A stretch of 64,000 nucleotides of DNA, taken from positions 1 to 64,000 of the forward strand of contig NZ_JAFMHJ010000002.1 in assembly GCF_017854565.1 (NCBI RefSeq). Direction: 5' to 3'. Below the pieces are notes generated by a model. It had not been told where the DNA came from and did not search any database. It worked only from the letters and a program-made list of their open reading frames with translations. Within the stretch, counting starts at the first letter, position 1, and the number at the start of each line of letters is the position of its first letter. A program made the position numbers and the translations under genes. Shown here one piece after another: positions 8,685 to 16,727 of this stretch. The stretch comes from Yoonia sp. (GTDB taxonomy: Bacteria > Pseudomonadota > Alphaproteobacteria > Rhodobacterales > Rhodobacteraceae).

Positions 8685-8760
8685 GGTGAATCCCTTTTGC
8701 GGCTTTGCCGAATGGATCGGCTGGGCGTGACCGACACGTGATGAATGGTGTGAAAAGCGC

Positions 8761-8786
8761 GGCGGGCACCGTAAACGGCACCCGCC
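8761..8786 (-). terminator. Intercistronic stem-loop between dctP and dctQ
   Basis: GGCGGG pairs with CCCGCC outside an inner CCG-TAAA-CGG stem, with a 2x2 CA/CA bulge. On the transcript it begins 9 nt after the dctP stop and is followed by GCGCTTTT. It probably acts as a 3' stabiliser or partial terminator that keeps binding protein in excess over permease. Confidence 0.6.
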
Positions 8787-8794
8787 TGTTTCTC

Positions 8795-9943
8795 TCAGGC
8801 ATCATTGACGTAATAGCGGCCCATTGTGCCAGCTGCCTCTTCAAGCTTGGCAAAGGTATCCATCGACCCTGCCAATTCCATTTTGAAGCTGTCCCATTCG
8901 GGCAACTGATAGCCGCCTGCGGCCTGCCACTCGGCCAGTTGATCATCGGAAAGCGAGTGGAACTCCACACCAGCCTTGCGCAATTCAGCCATGGCGTAGT
9001 TGCGTGATGACGGCACCTTTGCAAGGTTCTGGTGGCGCGTGATTTCGGACGCTTCCATGATACCATCCTGCACGTCAGACGGCATCGCATTGAACCACTC
9101 AAGGTTACATGAGTAGACTTGGCTGTCAGGCACCGCCTGTGTGAATGTGACGTGGCTCAGAATGTCCTTGAAGCCAAAGACGTACAGCGCGCCAACCGAT
9201 GGATCCAGCGCATCTGCGACGCCTTGCTTGATCGCCGAAGGCGTTTCGCCCCAGGCAACCGGCGTCGGGTTTGCACCGACCATGCGGTAGTACTGCTGCA
9301 ACATCGCAGAGCCGGGCACGCGGAATTTGATACCCGACAGATCGCCGGGCGCCAGAACCGGGCCAGCGCCGCCAGCCCGAATAGCCACGACCCGTGGGTC
9401 GATATTCACATAGAACAGCGACTTGAAGCCTGCGGCCTCAATCTTTGGGTTCACTTCCTGTGCCCAGACGTCAGAGTGTACAAGGTTCGTAAAACGCTGG
9501 TTTGACCCACACAGGTACGGCATGTTGATCAGGTCGACCACAGATGCGAACGGCGCGAAGTTCGACAGCGAATGCTGCGCGGCCTGGATGGTGCCCGTCT
9601 GCACCTTCTGAACCAGCGCACCGCCAGCCCCGAGTTGACCGCCGGGCGCAAGCTTGACGTAAATCTTGCCGTTGGTTGCGTTTTGAATGTTTTCCTTGAG
9701 GTCCAGCTGCATGATCGGATAGCTGCGTGTCGCGCCCAAGACGTAGGCTGTCGCAATGGTCATGACATGTTCGGCGGCTTGTTCACGATCGCGCTCTTCA
9801 TTCGCGGTCTGGGCCGTGGCCTCGGTCGACCAAAGCGTTCCTGCGGCACCCGCCACGACAGCCGCCGTAAAGCTGCCCGCGCCCGCCAGCTTGAGAAAAT
9901 TCCGGCGTTCTGCCGACTTCAGTTCTGCGTTCTCTTTTTCCAA
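8795..9943 (-). CDS. TRAP transporter solute-binding protein (DctP), Tat-exported
   Basis: A 382-residue periplasmic binding protein. It starts with a twin-arginine signal (ERRNFLKLAG, then hydrophobic AAVVAGAAGTL and cleavage near ATAQTA). The fold is the DctP/TAXI-like TRAP type: GQLGAGGALVQKVQTG is the ligand-domain start and the conserved Arg region is IKFRVPG. The start is TTG at 9943 with a strong GGAGG 7 nt upstream. It is followed by a stem-loop. Together with DctQM it should bring a polar organic anion, probably DHPS, into the cell. Confidence 0.9.
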   Translation of the reverse strand: MEKENAELKSAERRNFLKLAGAGSFTAAVVAGAAGTLWSTEATAQTANEERDREQAAEHVMTIATAYVLGATRSYPIMQLDLKENIQNATNGKIYVKLAPGGQLGAGGALVQKVQTGTIQAAQHSLSNFAPFASVVDLINMPYLCGSNQRFTNLVHSDVWAQEVNPKIEAAGFKSLFYVNIDPRVVAIRAGGAGPVLAPGDLSGIKFRVPGSAMLQQYYRMVGANPTPVAWGETPSAIKQGVADALDPSVGALYVFGFKDILSHVTFTQAVPDSQVYSCNLEWFNAMPSDVQDGIMEASEITRHQNLAKVPSSRNYAMAELRKAGVEFHSLSDDQLAEWQAAGGYQLPEWDSFKMELAGSMDTFAKLEEAAGTMGRYYVNDA

Positions 9944-9975
9944 TAGTCGTCCTCCCTGGACAGGTTCACGCTGCG

Positions 9976-10149
9976 CTACTTTTTGGCTGCAGCTTCTTTT
10001 TCCAAAATTGCAATCACGAACAAAACGGCCACGCCACCAAGGACCAGCATTTCGCCTACGTCATTCAAAAACGCAGCGTTGGACGCGGACCCCAGTCCGA
10101 CGTTCGCCGCGAATATTAAAAGCAAGATGATAGCCCCGATAAGCGACAT
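9976..10149 (-). CDS. Small membrane protein at the head of the TRAP operon
   Basis: A 57-residue protein with two hydrophobic helices (LIGAIILLLIFAANVGL and MLVLGGVAVLFVIAIL) and a charged tail (EKEAAAKK). I chose ATG at 10149, which has a strong GGAGGAAACGCATC leader; the frame extends to 10227 but that part overlaps the candidate operator repeats. It is the first gene of the sulfonate operon, 32 bp before dctP. I know no named family. It may assist the transporter, but this is a guess. Confidence 0.65.
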   Translation of the reverse strand: MSLIGAIILLLIFAANVGLGSASNAAFLNDVGEMLVLGGVAVLFVIAILEKEAAAKK

Positions 10150-10188
10150 GATGCGTTTCCTCCCAGTCACACAGCCGATTCCATCCCT

Positions 10189-10227
10189 ATGCAAGCCTTT
10201 ACATCGACATAATGCAAGCCTTGACAT
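10189..10227. promoter_or_regulatory. Two direct repeats in the lacI/sulfonate-operon divergent promoter
   Basis: ATGCAAGCCTTTACAT (10189-10204) and ATGCAAGCCTTGACAT (10212-10227) match at 15 of 16 bases and start 23 bp apart, about two helical turns. They lie between the divergent lacI gene and the small membrane protein gene. They are the best candidates for binding sites of the LacI-family protein, although classical LacI operators are palindromic. Confidence 0.5.
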
Positions 10228-10305
10228 TTAATTTTTTATGCTTGATCCAGTTAGGCCGGACCGGACCGAAATCTATGCAGCACGAAATTCACGCCAAGGA
10301 GCGAA

Positions 10306-11328
10306 ATGAAAGCCCATAGACCGACACCAACGCTTCACGATGTCGCCAAGGCAGCGGGCGTTTCAACCGCAACAGTATCGCGGTGTTTGAACTTTCCCGA
10401 TCAGGTCGCAGTGCGCACGCGCGAAAGAGTCATGAACACGGTGCGCGATATGGGCTATTCCCCGAACTTTGGCGCCAGAGCCATGGCCGCGCGGCGCACC
10501 AACACCATCGGGGCGATCATTCCAACAATGGAAAACGCGATCTTTGCGCGCGGCTTGCAGGCGTTCCAGGAAGAATTGCGGCTGCATGGGTTCACCATGC
10601 TGGTCGCAAGCACGTCATACCGCCCCGACATCGAAGCAGAACAAATACGGACGCTGGTGGCACGGGGCGCGGACGCCTTGTTGTTGATTGGCCACGAACG
10701 CGACCCGGAAATCTATCGTTTCCTAGAGGCGCAAGGCGTTCCTTGGCTGGTCACGTGGGCATTTGACCTTGACGCGGGGTGCCCGTCGGTTGGTTTTGAC
10801 AATCGTGCGGCGATGTATGCGATGGCCCAGAAAGTCATTGCGTTGGGGCATCGCCGACTTGCGCTCATCTCGGCAGAGACGGCGATGAATGATCGCGCAA
10901 GAGCACGTAAAATCGGGATACTCGAGGCGATGGACGAAGCCGGCATCGACCGGGATGAACTGCACGTCATCGAGACCCCGTACGGCATCGAAAACGGGGC
11001 CGCTGCCTTTACTGATTTAATGCGGCAAGCGCCGCGTCCGACCGCCGTGTTCTGCGGTAATGACGTGTTGGCCGTCGGTGCGCTGCGGCAGGCGCAGGCG
11101 TTGCACATTGCTGTCCCGGCCGACCTGTCAATTATGGGCTTTGACGATATTGAACTGGCCCGGGTCGCCTTCCCTGCCCTCACCACGGTGCACGTGCCCC
11201 ATCGAGAGATGGGCAGGCGTGCGGCCCAAGCACTTGTTCGGATGGTGCAGGGCGGAATCACCGAAGCGCCCGTCGAACTGGCCGCGACACTGGTTTTCCG
11301 GGACACTCTTGCGCAGGCACCTGCCTAA
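10306..11328 (+). CDS. LacI-family transcriptional regulator of the sulfonate operon
   Basis: A 340-residue LacI/GalR protein. The helix-turn-helix is TLHDVAKAAGVSTATVSRCL, followed by the hinge helix NFGARAMAARRTNTIG (minor-groove leucine replaced by Met-Ala) and a sugar-binding-protein-like core. The core ends with NDVLAVGALRQA and IMGFDDIELA, typical for the family. It has a good Shine-Dalgarno sequence (AAGGAG). It is transcribed divergently from the TRAP/hps/com operon, which points to local control by DHPS or an intermediate. The effector is not known. Confidence 0.9.
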   Translation: MKAHRPTPTLHDVAKAAGVSTATVSRCLNFPDQVAVRTRERVMNTVRDMGYSPNFGARAMAARRTNTIGAIIPTMENAIFARGLQAFQEELRLHGFTMLVASTSYRPDIEAEQIRTLVARGADALLLIGHERDPEIYRFLEAQGVPWLVTWAFDLDAGCPSVGFDNRAAMYAMAQKVIALGHRRLALISAETAMNDRARARKIGILEAMDEAGIDRDELHVIETPYGIENGAAAFTDLMRQAPRPTAVFCGNDVLAVGALRQAQALHIAVPADLSIMGFDDIELARVAFPALTTVHVPHREMGRRAAQALVRMVQGGITEAPVELAATLVFRDTLAQAPA

Positions 11329-11366
11329 GGGAGCATCGGCCACCATACGGCCGATGGTTCTGCCCA

Positions 11367-11404
11367 ACGTACCCCTCCCCCGATCATCGGTCCGGGGGAG
11401 GGGT
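11367..11404. terminator. Terminator-like inverted repeat between convergent genes
   Basis: A perfect 14-bp inverted repeat (arms 11367-11380 and 11391-11404, core CCCCTCCCCCG/CGGGGGAGGGG) with a 10-nt loop. It sits between the stops of lacI and tctA, so it can end transcription from both sides, although no U-tract follows. Confidence 0.75.
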
Positions 11405-11418
11405 ACAGCCTGATCCGA

Positions 11419-12957
11419 TCAGTCCGCGATAGAGCCTTCTTCGTCCCGGCGTTTGTGCATGCCCTTGCGGACCTTGCGGCCGATAATCAGTGGCAGAACA
11501 AAGCCGATGAGGGCGACGATCCAAAGTCCCACCGCAAGCGGGCTGTCGATCAGGGTAAACCAGTTGCCATCGTCAATCGTGATCGCGCGGCGCAGGTTGT
11601 TTTCCATCGTGTTGCCCAACAACGTGCCCAGGATAATCGGCACCAGCGGCACATCGAACTTGCGCAGCCCCCACCCCATAATGCCGAAACCGATCATGAC
11701 CAAAAGATCGAACGACGACCCGGAGATGCCATAGATACCGACAAACGATACCATCGCGACGATTGGCATGAGAACGCGCGGCGGGATCAGAAGCAGCCGC
11801 GTGAACAGACCGACCATTGGGATATTCAATGCCAGCAGCATGAAGTTGGCGATGAAAAGCGCCGCAATCAGACCCCAGACAACGTCGGGGTTATTGGCAA
11901 AAAGTAGCGGACCCGGTGTGATATTAAGCGACAAAAGCACTGCCAGCAGCACCGCTGTCGTCCCTGATCCCGGCACCCCCAGCGCCAGCATGGGCACAAG
12001 CGCGCCACCGGCTGCCGCGTTGTTACCAGCTTCGGGCGCCGCGACGCCACGCGGATCGCCGGTGCCGAATGTGCCTTTCTTATCGACCAGCCGCTTTTCC
12101 ATCGAGTAGGAAATGAACGACCCCAATGACGCCCCCGCACCCGGCAGAACACCCGCAAGAAAACCAAGCGCAGAACTGCGCAGCATCGTCGGCGTGCATT
12201 CCTTGAGCATCGACAAGGGAGGGGTCAGTCGGCCAATAACCAATTTGCTCTTGGTCGCATCAGCGGCCCCATGGCGGTTTTCCAGAAAGATAAACACTTC
12301 GGACAGTGCAAAAAGACCGACGATCGCCACGAGGAAATCCAGACCATCATAAAGGTGGACTTCGCCAAATGTGAACCGCGGCACGCCTGTTTGCGTATCC
12401 ACGCCGATCGTTGCAAGACCAAGGCCAAGCGCTGCGGCAAATGCGGATTTGGCCTGATTGGTCGAAGACACGCCGCCCAACGTCATGAAGGCCAGTGCGA
12501 AAAGCGCGAAATATTCGGCGGGGCCAAACAGCAACGCGATTTTGACCAGCTGCGGGGCCAGAAAAATCAACCCCCATGTCGCAAAGAACGCGCCGACGAA
12601 AGATGCGATGCCGGACAGCGACAACGCCTGACCCGCCATCCCTTTTTGCGCCATTGGATACCCGTCGAGACAGGTCATCATCGCAGGCTCATCCCCCGGT
12701 ATGTTCAGCAAGATTGATGAAATACGTCCGCCGTACATCGCACCATAATACACCGATGTCAGAAGGATCATCGACGGCGTCGGTCCCAACCCTAGCGTAA
12801 ATGCCAGAGGAATCAGAATTGCCACACCGTTCGATGGACCAAGCCCGGGCAGCGCGCCCATCACCGTACCCAAAAAGCAGCCCAGCAGGGCAAGCAGCAG
12901 GTTTTGCCATGTCAACGCGATGGCAAAACCATCCGCGAGGTTTGAAAGTGTTTCCAT
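11419..12957 (-). CDS. tctA: Tripartite tricarboxylate transporter, large membrane protein TctA
   Basis: A 512-residue TctA with about 12 membrane segments and the family signatures GALPGLGPSNGVAIL, YGAMYGGRISSILLNIPG and GVLPGAGASLGSFISYS. It is the main permease of a TTT carrier that works with TctB (12969) and the periplasmic TctC (13494). ATG at 12957 (METLSNLADG) is the start; the longer frame overlaps tctB. Known ligands of the family include citrate, other carboxylates and some sulfonates or aromatics. The ligand here is not evident. Confidence 0.93.
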   Translation of the reverse strand: METLSNLADGFAIALTWQNLLLALLGCFLGTVMGALPGLGPSNGVAILIPLAFTLGLGPTPSMILLTSVYYGAMYGGRISSILLNIPGDEPAMMTCLDGYPMAQKGMAGQALSLSGIASFVGAFFATWGLIFLAPQLVKIALLFGPAEYFALFALAFMTLGGVSSTNQAKSAFAAALGLGLATIGVDTQTGVPRFTFGEVHLYDGLDFLVAIVGLFALSEVFIFLENRHGAADATKSKLVIGRLTPPLSMLKECTPTMLRSSALGFLAGVLPGAGASLGSFISYSMEKRLVDKKGTFGTGDPRGVAAPEAGNNAAAGGALVPMLALGVPGSGTTAVLLAVLLSLNITPGPLLFANNPDVVWGLIAALFIANFMLLALNIPMVGLFTRLLLIPPRVLMPIVAMVSFVGIYGISGSSFDLLVMIGFGIMGWGLRKFDVPLVPIILGTLLGNTMENNLRRAITIDDGNWFTLIDSPLAVGLWIVALIGFVLPLIIGRKVRKGMHKRRDEEGSIAD

Positions 12958-12968
12958 AACAGCGCCCT

Positions 12969-13400
12969 TCAGAAGCCAAGCGGGCCGCGGGCCAGCGAAA
13001 GCCCCAGCACCAGATGAAAGATAACGTAGATGCCGATTGAGGTCCCTACGCCCGTGGCAATCGCCGCGATGACCGACGATCCCAGACGCCACGACAGATA
13101 AGCCGCAGCAATGGCGGTCGCCAAGACGAAGCCGATAACCGGCAACATCAGTGCATAAAGCACCATGACCACCACTGCGGCTCCGATTTCAACAAGCCGC
13201 CCCAGCGCGGGCCACGCGGGCTCTGCGTCGGGGCGCATGGCGATAACCAGACTCGACACGCCCAGAACGGCGGCCACGATCAGCGGAAAGGCCTTGGGGC
13301 CGACGGCATCGGATAGAAAACTTTCCTCGATCGCAAAGGCCGCAAAGGCAAAGCCGATGGCAAGAAGCAGGCCGAATACGCCGAAAATGCGATCACTCAT
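12969..13400 (-). CDS. tctB: Tripartite tricarboxylate transporter, small membrane protein TctB
   Basis: A 143-residue protein with four hydrophobic segments (IFGVFGLLLAIGFAFAAFA; AFPLIVAAVLGVSSLVIAM; AAVVVMVLYALMLPVIGFVL; AAIATGVGTSIGIYVIFHLVL), the usual TctB layout. The SDAVGPKAFP loop is characteristic. It has a strong ribosome-binding site (AAAGGAGATCCCC). It lies 11 bp before tctA and 93 bp after tctC, with a stem-loop in that gap. Confidence 0.88.
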   Translation of the reverse strand: MSDRIFGVFGLLLAIGFAFAAFAIEESFLSDAVGPKAFPLIVAAVLGVSSLVIAMRPDAEPAWPALGRLVEIGAAVVVMVLYALMLPVIGFVLATAIAAAYLSWRLGSSVIAAIATGVGTSIGIYVIFHLVLGLSLARGPLGF

Positions 13401-13442
13401 GGGGATCTCCTTTGGCTAAAACTGTGGTGGGCGGATGCGGAA

Positions 13443-13472
13443 AGGGGCGCCGCGCAGATCGGCGGCACCCCT
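13443..13472 (-). terminator. Intercistronic stem-loop between tctC and tctB
   Basis: An 11-bp stem with one C-A mismatch (arms 13443-13453 and 13462-13472), about 21 nt after the tctC stop on the transcript. It has the same placement as the hairpins after the other binding-protein genes in this window and is likely a 3' stabiliser or partial terminator. Confidence 0.55.
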
Positions 13473-13493
13473 GTTGTGCGCAATCCGCAGCGC

Positions 13494-14483
13494 TTACTTG
13501 ATGATGCCGATTTCCTTGGAAATCTTCTCAATTTGGCTGACTGAATTCACAACGAACTCTTCGAATGCGGCGCCTTGCAGATCAAGCGGCGCAAGGCCGT
13601 TGGCCTCCATCACGTCTTTCCACGCATCGGACGCATACAGATCGGCGATCTTGCTGACCCATGCATCATAGGCCGCATCCGACATCCCGCCGGGTGCATA
13701 AAAGCCACGCCAGTTTGCGCCGATGGCGTCAACGCCCTGTTCCCGCGCGGTCGGCATGTCGGCAAAATCGCCAGACAGACGCTCGGGCGCCAGAACCGCG
13801 ATGACGCGAATGTCGCCACTCTCGACAAAGCCCCGTGCCTCGGACAGGTCGCCCGTAAAGGCCTGGACCGATCCGGCCAAAAGTTGTGTGACCGCCTCGC
13901 CGCCGCCATCGAAGGCGATGTACTTGATCGAGCGGACGTCATCTATGCCATAGGCGTTTGCTGCGATCAGAACCTTCAGGTGATCCCACCCACCGACGGC
14001 AGAGCCGCCAGCAACGGAAATCGCCGTTGGATCGTTCTTCATCGTCTCCAACATCTGGGCAAGATCGCCGATCTCGCTGTCAGCGGCCACGGCAATCACG
14101 CCATAGTCCGCGCCCACAGCCCCGATCCAACGCACCTGATCCATTGTGTTGCCAGGGTAAGCACCCTGTGCAAGGCGCGTCGCAGTCGCCGACGATGCTG
14201 CAACGATCAGGTCGTTATCGTTGCTACGCTTGTTGACGACCTCTGCGTAGGCAACGCCACCGCCGCCACCGGCAAGGTTGACGACCTGCATGGTCGAACC
14301 AAGCAGCCCCTGATCCTGTAGCGACTTTCCGACCTGCCGGCAGGTAAAGTCCCAGCCGCCGCCGGGATTGGCAGGTGCGATGCACTCTGGATTTTCAGGG
14401 GTATATTCCTGTGCTGTCGCGGTGAGCGCGGACGCACCCAGAATGGCCGCCGCCATGGCGAACCGAGTTACGTTAAATATCAT
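13494..14483 (-). CDS. tctC: Tripartite tricarboxylate transporter solute-binding protein TctC (Bug family)
   Basis: A 329-residue periplasmic protein with a Sec signal peptide (cleavage near TATAQEY). The Bug-family beginning is CIAPANPGGGWDFTCRQVGK, where two cysteines could form a disulfide, followed by VNLAGGGGGVAYAEV. ATG at 14483 with GGAGGAGACAAAA upstream is the clear start; longer frames run into the promoter. It is the first gene of tctCBA, divergent from the tctDE regulatory genes, a standard arrangement for TTT systems. Confidence 0.92.
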   Translation of the reverse strand: MIFNVTRFAMAAAILGASALTATAQEYTPENPECIAPANPGGGWDFTCRQVGKSLQDQGLLGSTMQVVNLAGGGGGVAYAEVVNKRSNDNDLIVAASSATATRLAQGAYPGNTMDQVRWIGAVGADYGVIAVAADSEIGDLAQMLETMKNDPTAISVAGGSAVGGWDHLKVLIAANAYGIDDVRSIKYIAFDGGGEAVTQLLAGSVQAFTGDLSEARGFVESGDIRVIAVLAPERLSGDFADMPTAREQGVDAIGANWRGFYAPGGMSDAAYDAWVSKIADLYASDAWKDVMEANGLAPLDLQGAAFEEFVVNSVSQIEKISKEIGIIK

Positions 14484-14591
14484 TTTTGTCTCCTCCCAAG
14501 AGCAAAATAAGCGCGACCTGCGCGCCCCGTTGTGCGCCGCCTGCATCGCTGGGGTTTGCAGCGTCGTTGCGGCGGGCTACGATGACCGTAC

Positions 14592-14618
14592 CTGTCAATC
14601 CTGTCACGAAGCTGTCAC
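14592..14618. promoter_or_regulatory. Pho-box-like direct repeats between tctC and tctD
   Basis: CTGTCA occurs three times, at 14592, 14601 and 14612. The last two form CTGTCAC-GAAG-CTGTCAC (14601-14618), the same 7-4-7 layout as a Pho box. It could bind TctD itself (OmpR/PhoB class) or PhoB. Confidence 0.5.
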
Positions 14619-14668
14619 AGACCTATTGCCGGGCAAGATTGTCGAAATCGGGAGGAGTCCGAGCGCGC

Positions 14669-15340
14669 ATGCGAATCCTGATTGTAGAGGATGCCGCTGA
14701 TCTGGCCGAGGCCATTGCAGCACAGTTGAGCCGCGTCGGAATGGCGTGCGACCGCGCTGGAAGCATTGCGGCCGCCGAGGATTTTCTGGCGGTTCAGCGC
14801 TATGATGCGGTGGTGCTGGACATCAATCTTCCGGACGGCACCGGGACCGACCTGTTGCGTAGGTTGCGCATGCGCGGCAATCGGACACCCGTGCTGATGC
14901 TGACCGCTTTGTTTTCGGTGGATGATCGGGTTAGCGCACTTGATCTGGGGGCCGACGATTATCTGGTCAAGCCTTTCGATCAACGCGAATTGGAAGCACG
15001 GTTGCGTGCGCTGACACGTCGCGACACCGAACAGAAAAGCGATGTCGTGTCGCTGGGCGCGCTGACCTATTGGCCAGCGTCGATGACCGCAGAGATCGCG
15101 GGTAACCGGCTTGATCTGGCCCGCAGAGAGGCCGCGCTGTTGGGTTTGCTCTTGCGCCATGCCGGGCAGGTATTGAGCAAAGAACGGCTTTATGATGGGT
15201 TGTTCGCGTTTGACGAAATCAATGTCGGGCTGAACGCCATCGAGCTTTATATCGCACGCTTGCGTAAAAAGATCGCAGGTTCGGGCGTCGCCATCCAGAC
15301 CCAACGCGGGCTGGGCTATAGGATTCACGAGGATGGCTGA
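14669..15340 (+). CDS. tctD: OmpR/PhoB-family response regulator TctD
   Basis: A 223-residue two-domain regulator. The receiver domain starts MRILIVEDAADLAEAI, with phosphoacceptor Asp51 (VVLDINLPDG) and the signalling Lys in YLVKPFD. The C-terminal winged-helix DNA-binding domain includes LDLARREAALLGLLLRH and a final RGLGYRI. ATG at 14669 follows GGAGGAG at 14651-14657. The stop overlaps tctE by 8 bp. It most likely activates the divergent tctCBA operon. Confidence 0.9.
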   Translation: MRILIVEDAADLAEAIAAQLSRVGMACDRAGSIAAAEDFLAVQRYDAVVLDINLPDGTGTDLLRRLRMRGNRTPVLMLTALFSVDDRVSALDLGADDYLVKPFDQRELEARLRALTRRDTEQKSDVVSLGALTYWPASMTAEIAGNRLDLARREAALLGLLLRHAGQVLSKERLYDGLFAFDEINVGLNAIELYIARLRKKIAGSGVAIQTQRGLGYRIHEDG

Positions 15341-16727
15341 TACATCCACCGCCCAATGGTCCCTGCTGTCGCGGGTCATGACAGCCGTCCTGGCGGTTCT
15401 GGCGGTTGGCGGGGTCATCGTCGCGGTTGCGTCATGGACATACGGGCGGTCTGCCGCGCGGCAGGCCTATGACCGGCTTCTTGTTGGTGCCGCGCAGGAC
15501 ATCGCAGAATCAATAGACGTGATCGACGGTGCCCCGTTGACGGATCTTCCGGTGTCCGCCTTCGGCCTGTTGGGGTTGGCTGCCGATGACCGGATCACCT
15601 ATGCTGTGCGCGGGCCAAACGGGGGGTTGCTGACCGGACACGAAACAGCGCGTTTGCCAGAAGGCCTGCGCCGTCGGACCGGGGATACCGAATTTTTTGA
15701 TGCCGAGATGCAGGGCGAACCGGCGCGTTTCGTCACCGTCGTGCGGCGTTTCGCAGAGCGGGATTTTTCGGGCAATGTCACGGTCACAGTGGGCCAGACC
15801 CTGCTGGCGCGCAATGCCATGGCGATGACGCTTGCGCGCGGCGCGCTGACCGCTGCGGCCTTTGCCGGTGCTGTTTTGATCGTGATCGCGTTTCTTGTCG
15901 TGCGCTCTGCGATGCGGCCACTTGGCAGGATTGCCGACAATCTTTTGGCGCGCGATCCCTATGATCTGACCCCGATGGAAACCAACGTGCCGTCGGAGGT
16001 GGGCGTGATGCTTGTCGCGCTCAACCGCTTTATGTTGCGTCTGGATCGTCAGGTGGATGCGCTGCGGCACCTGATCTCGGACACGGCGCATCAGTTGCGC
16101 ACCCCGGTCGCGGCGATTCGTGCCCAGGCCGAACTGGCCGTAGAACAGGACACGCCCGCGCGACAGGCACAAAGGCTTGAACGCTTGTTGCGACGGACCC
16201 GGTCGCTGGGCGAATTGCTGGACCAGATTTTGTCGCGCGCATTGGTCATCCACCGCACCGACAATGCGCCCCCCGTCCCGGTCGATCTGCGCGACATCGC
16301 GTTGGCCGTGATCGAAGAACGCGATCATGAACTGATTGCGCCCGGGGTTCCGGTCGCGTTGGTGATCGGACCTGATCCAATCATTGTCATGGCAGATGAG
16401 ATTTCACTGCGCGAAGCGGCAAAAAACCTGTTGGTCAACGCGATGCGGCATGGCAAGCCGTCGATACGGATCGGTGTTTCCGCACAGGGCGCGGTTGCAT
16501 CGCTTTGGGTCGAAGATTCAGGTTCAGGGCCTTCACCGGATGTGTTGTCACGTTTGGGTGGACGGTTCGAATCCTCTGCCTTGGCAGGGGGCACTGGCTC
16601 CGGGCTTGGCCTGTCCATCGTGCGGTCGGTGGCCGAAGCGTTTGGCGGACGGCTTTGTTTTGCAACGACCGACAGCGGCTTTCGCGCTGCACTTGAACTG
16701 CCTGCACGCGAGGAGCGCGCCCCATGA
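15333..16727 (+). CDS. tctE: Sensor histidine kinase TctE
   Basis: A 464-residue membrane kinase. One transmembrane helix (about residues 14-34) and a second (about 168-190, AAAFAGAVLIVIAFLVV) flank a periplasmic sensor of about 130 residues. These are followed by a HAMP-like linker, the H-box with His253 (TAHQLRTPVAAI), the N-box (EAAKNLLVNAMRHG) and the G-boxes (VEDSGSGPS; GTGSGLGLSIV). It overlaps tctD by 8 bp and the following binding-protein gene by 4 bp (ATGA), so all three are co-translated. Confidence 0.9.
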   Translation: MADTSTAQWSLLSRVMTAVLAVLAVGGVIVAVASWTYGRSAARQAYDRLLVGAAQDIAESIDVIDGAPLTDLPVSAFGLLGLAADDRITYAVRGPNGGLLTGHETARLPEGLRRRTGDTEFFDAEMQGEPARFVTVVRRFAERDFSGNVTVTVGQTLLARNAMAMTLARGALTAAAFAGAVLIVIAFLVVRSAMRPLGRIADNLLARDPYDLTPMETNVPSEVGVMLVALNRFMLRLDRQVDALRHLISDTAHQLRTPVAAIRAQAELAVEQDTPARQAQRLERLLRRTRSLGELLDQILSRALVIHRTDNAPPVPVDLRDIALAVIEERDHELIAPGVPVALVIGPDPIIVMADEISLREAAKNLLVNAMRHGKPSIRIGVSAQGAVASLWVEDSGSGPSPDVLSRLGGRFESSALAGGTGSGLGLSIVRSVAEAFGGRLCFATTDSGFRAALELPAREERAP

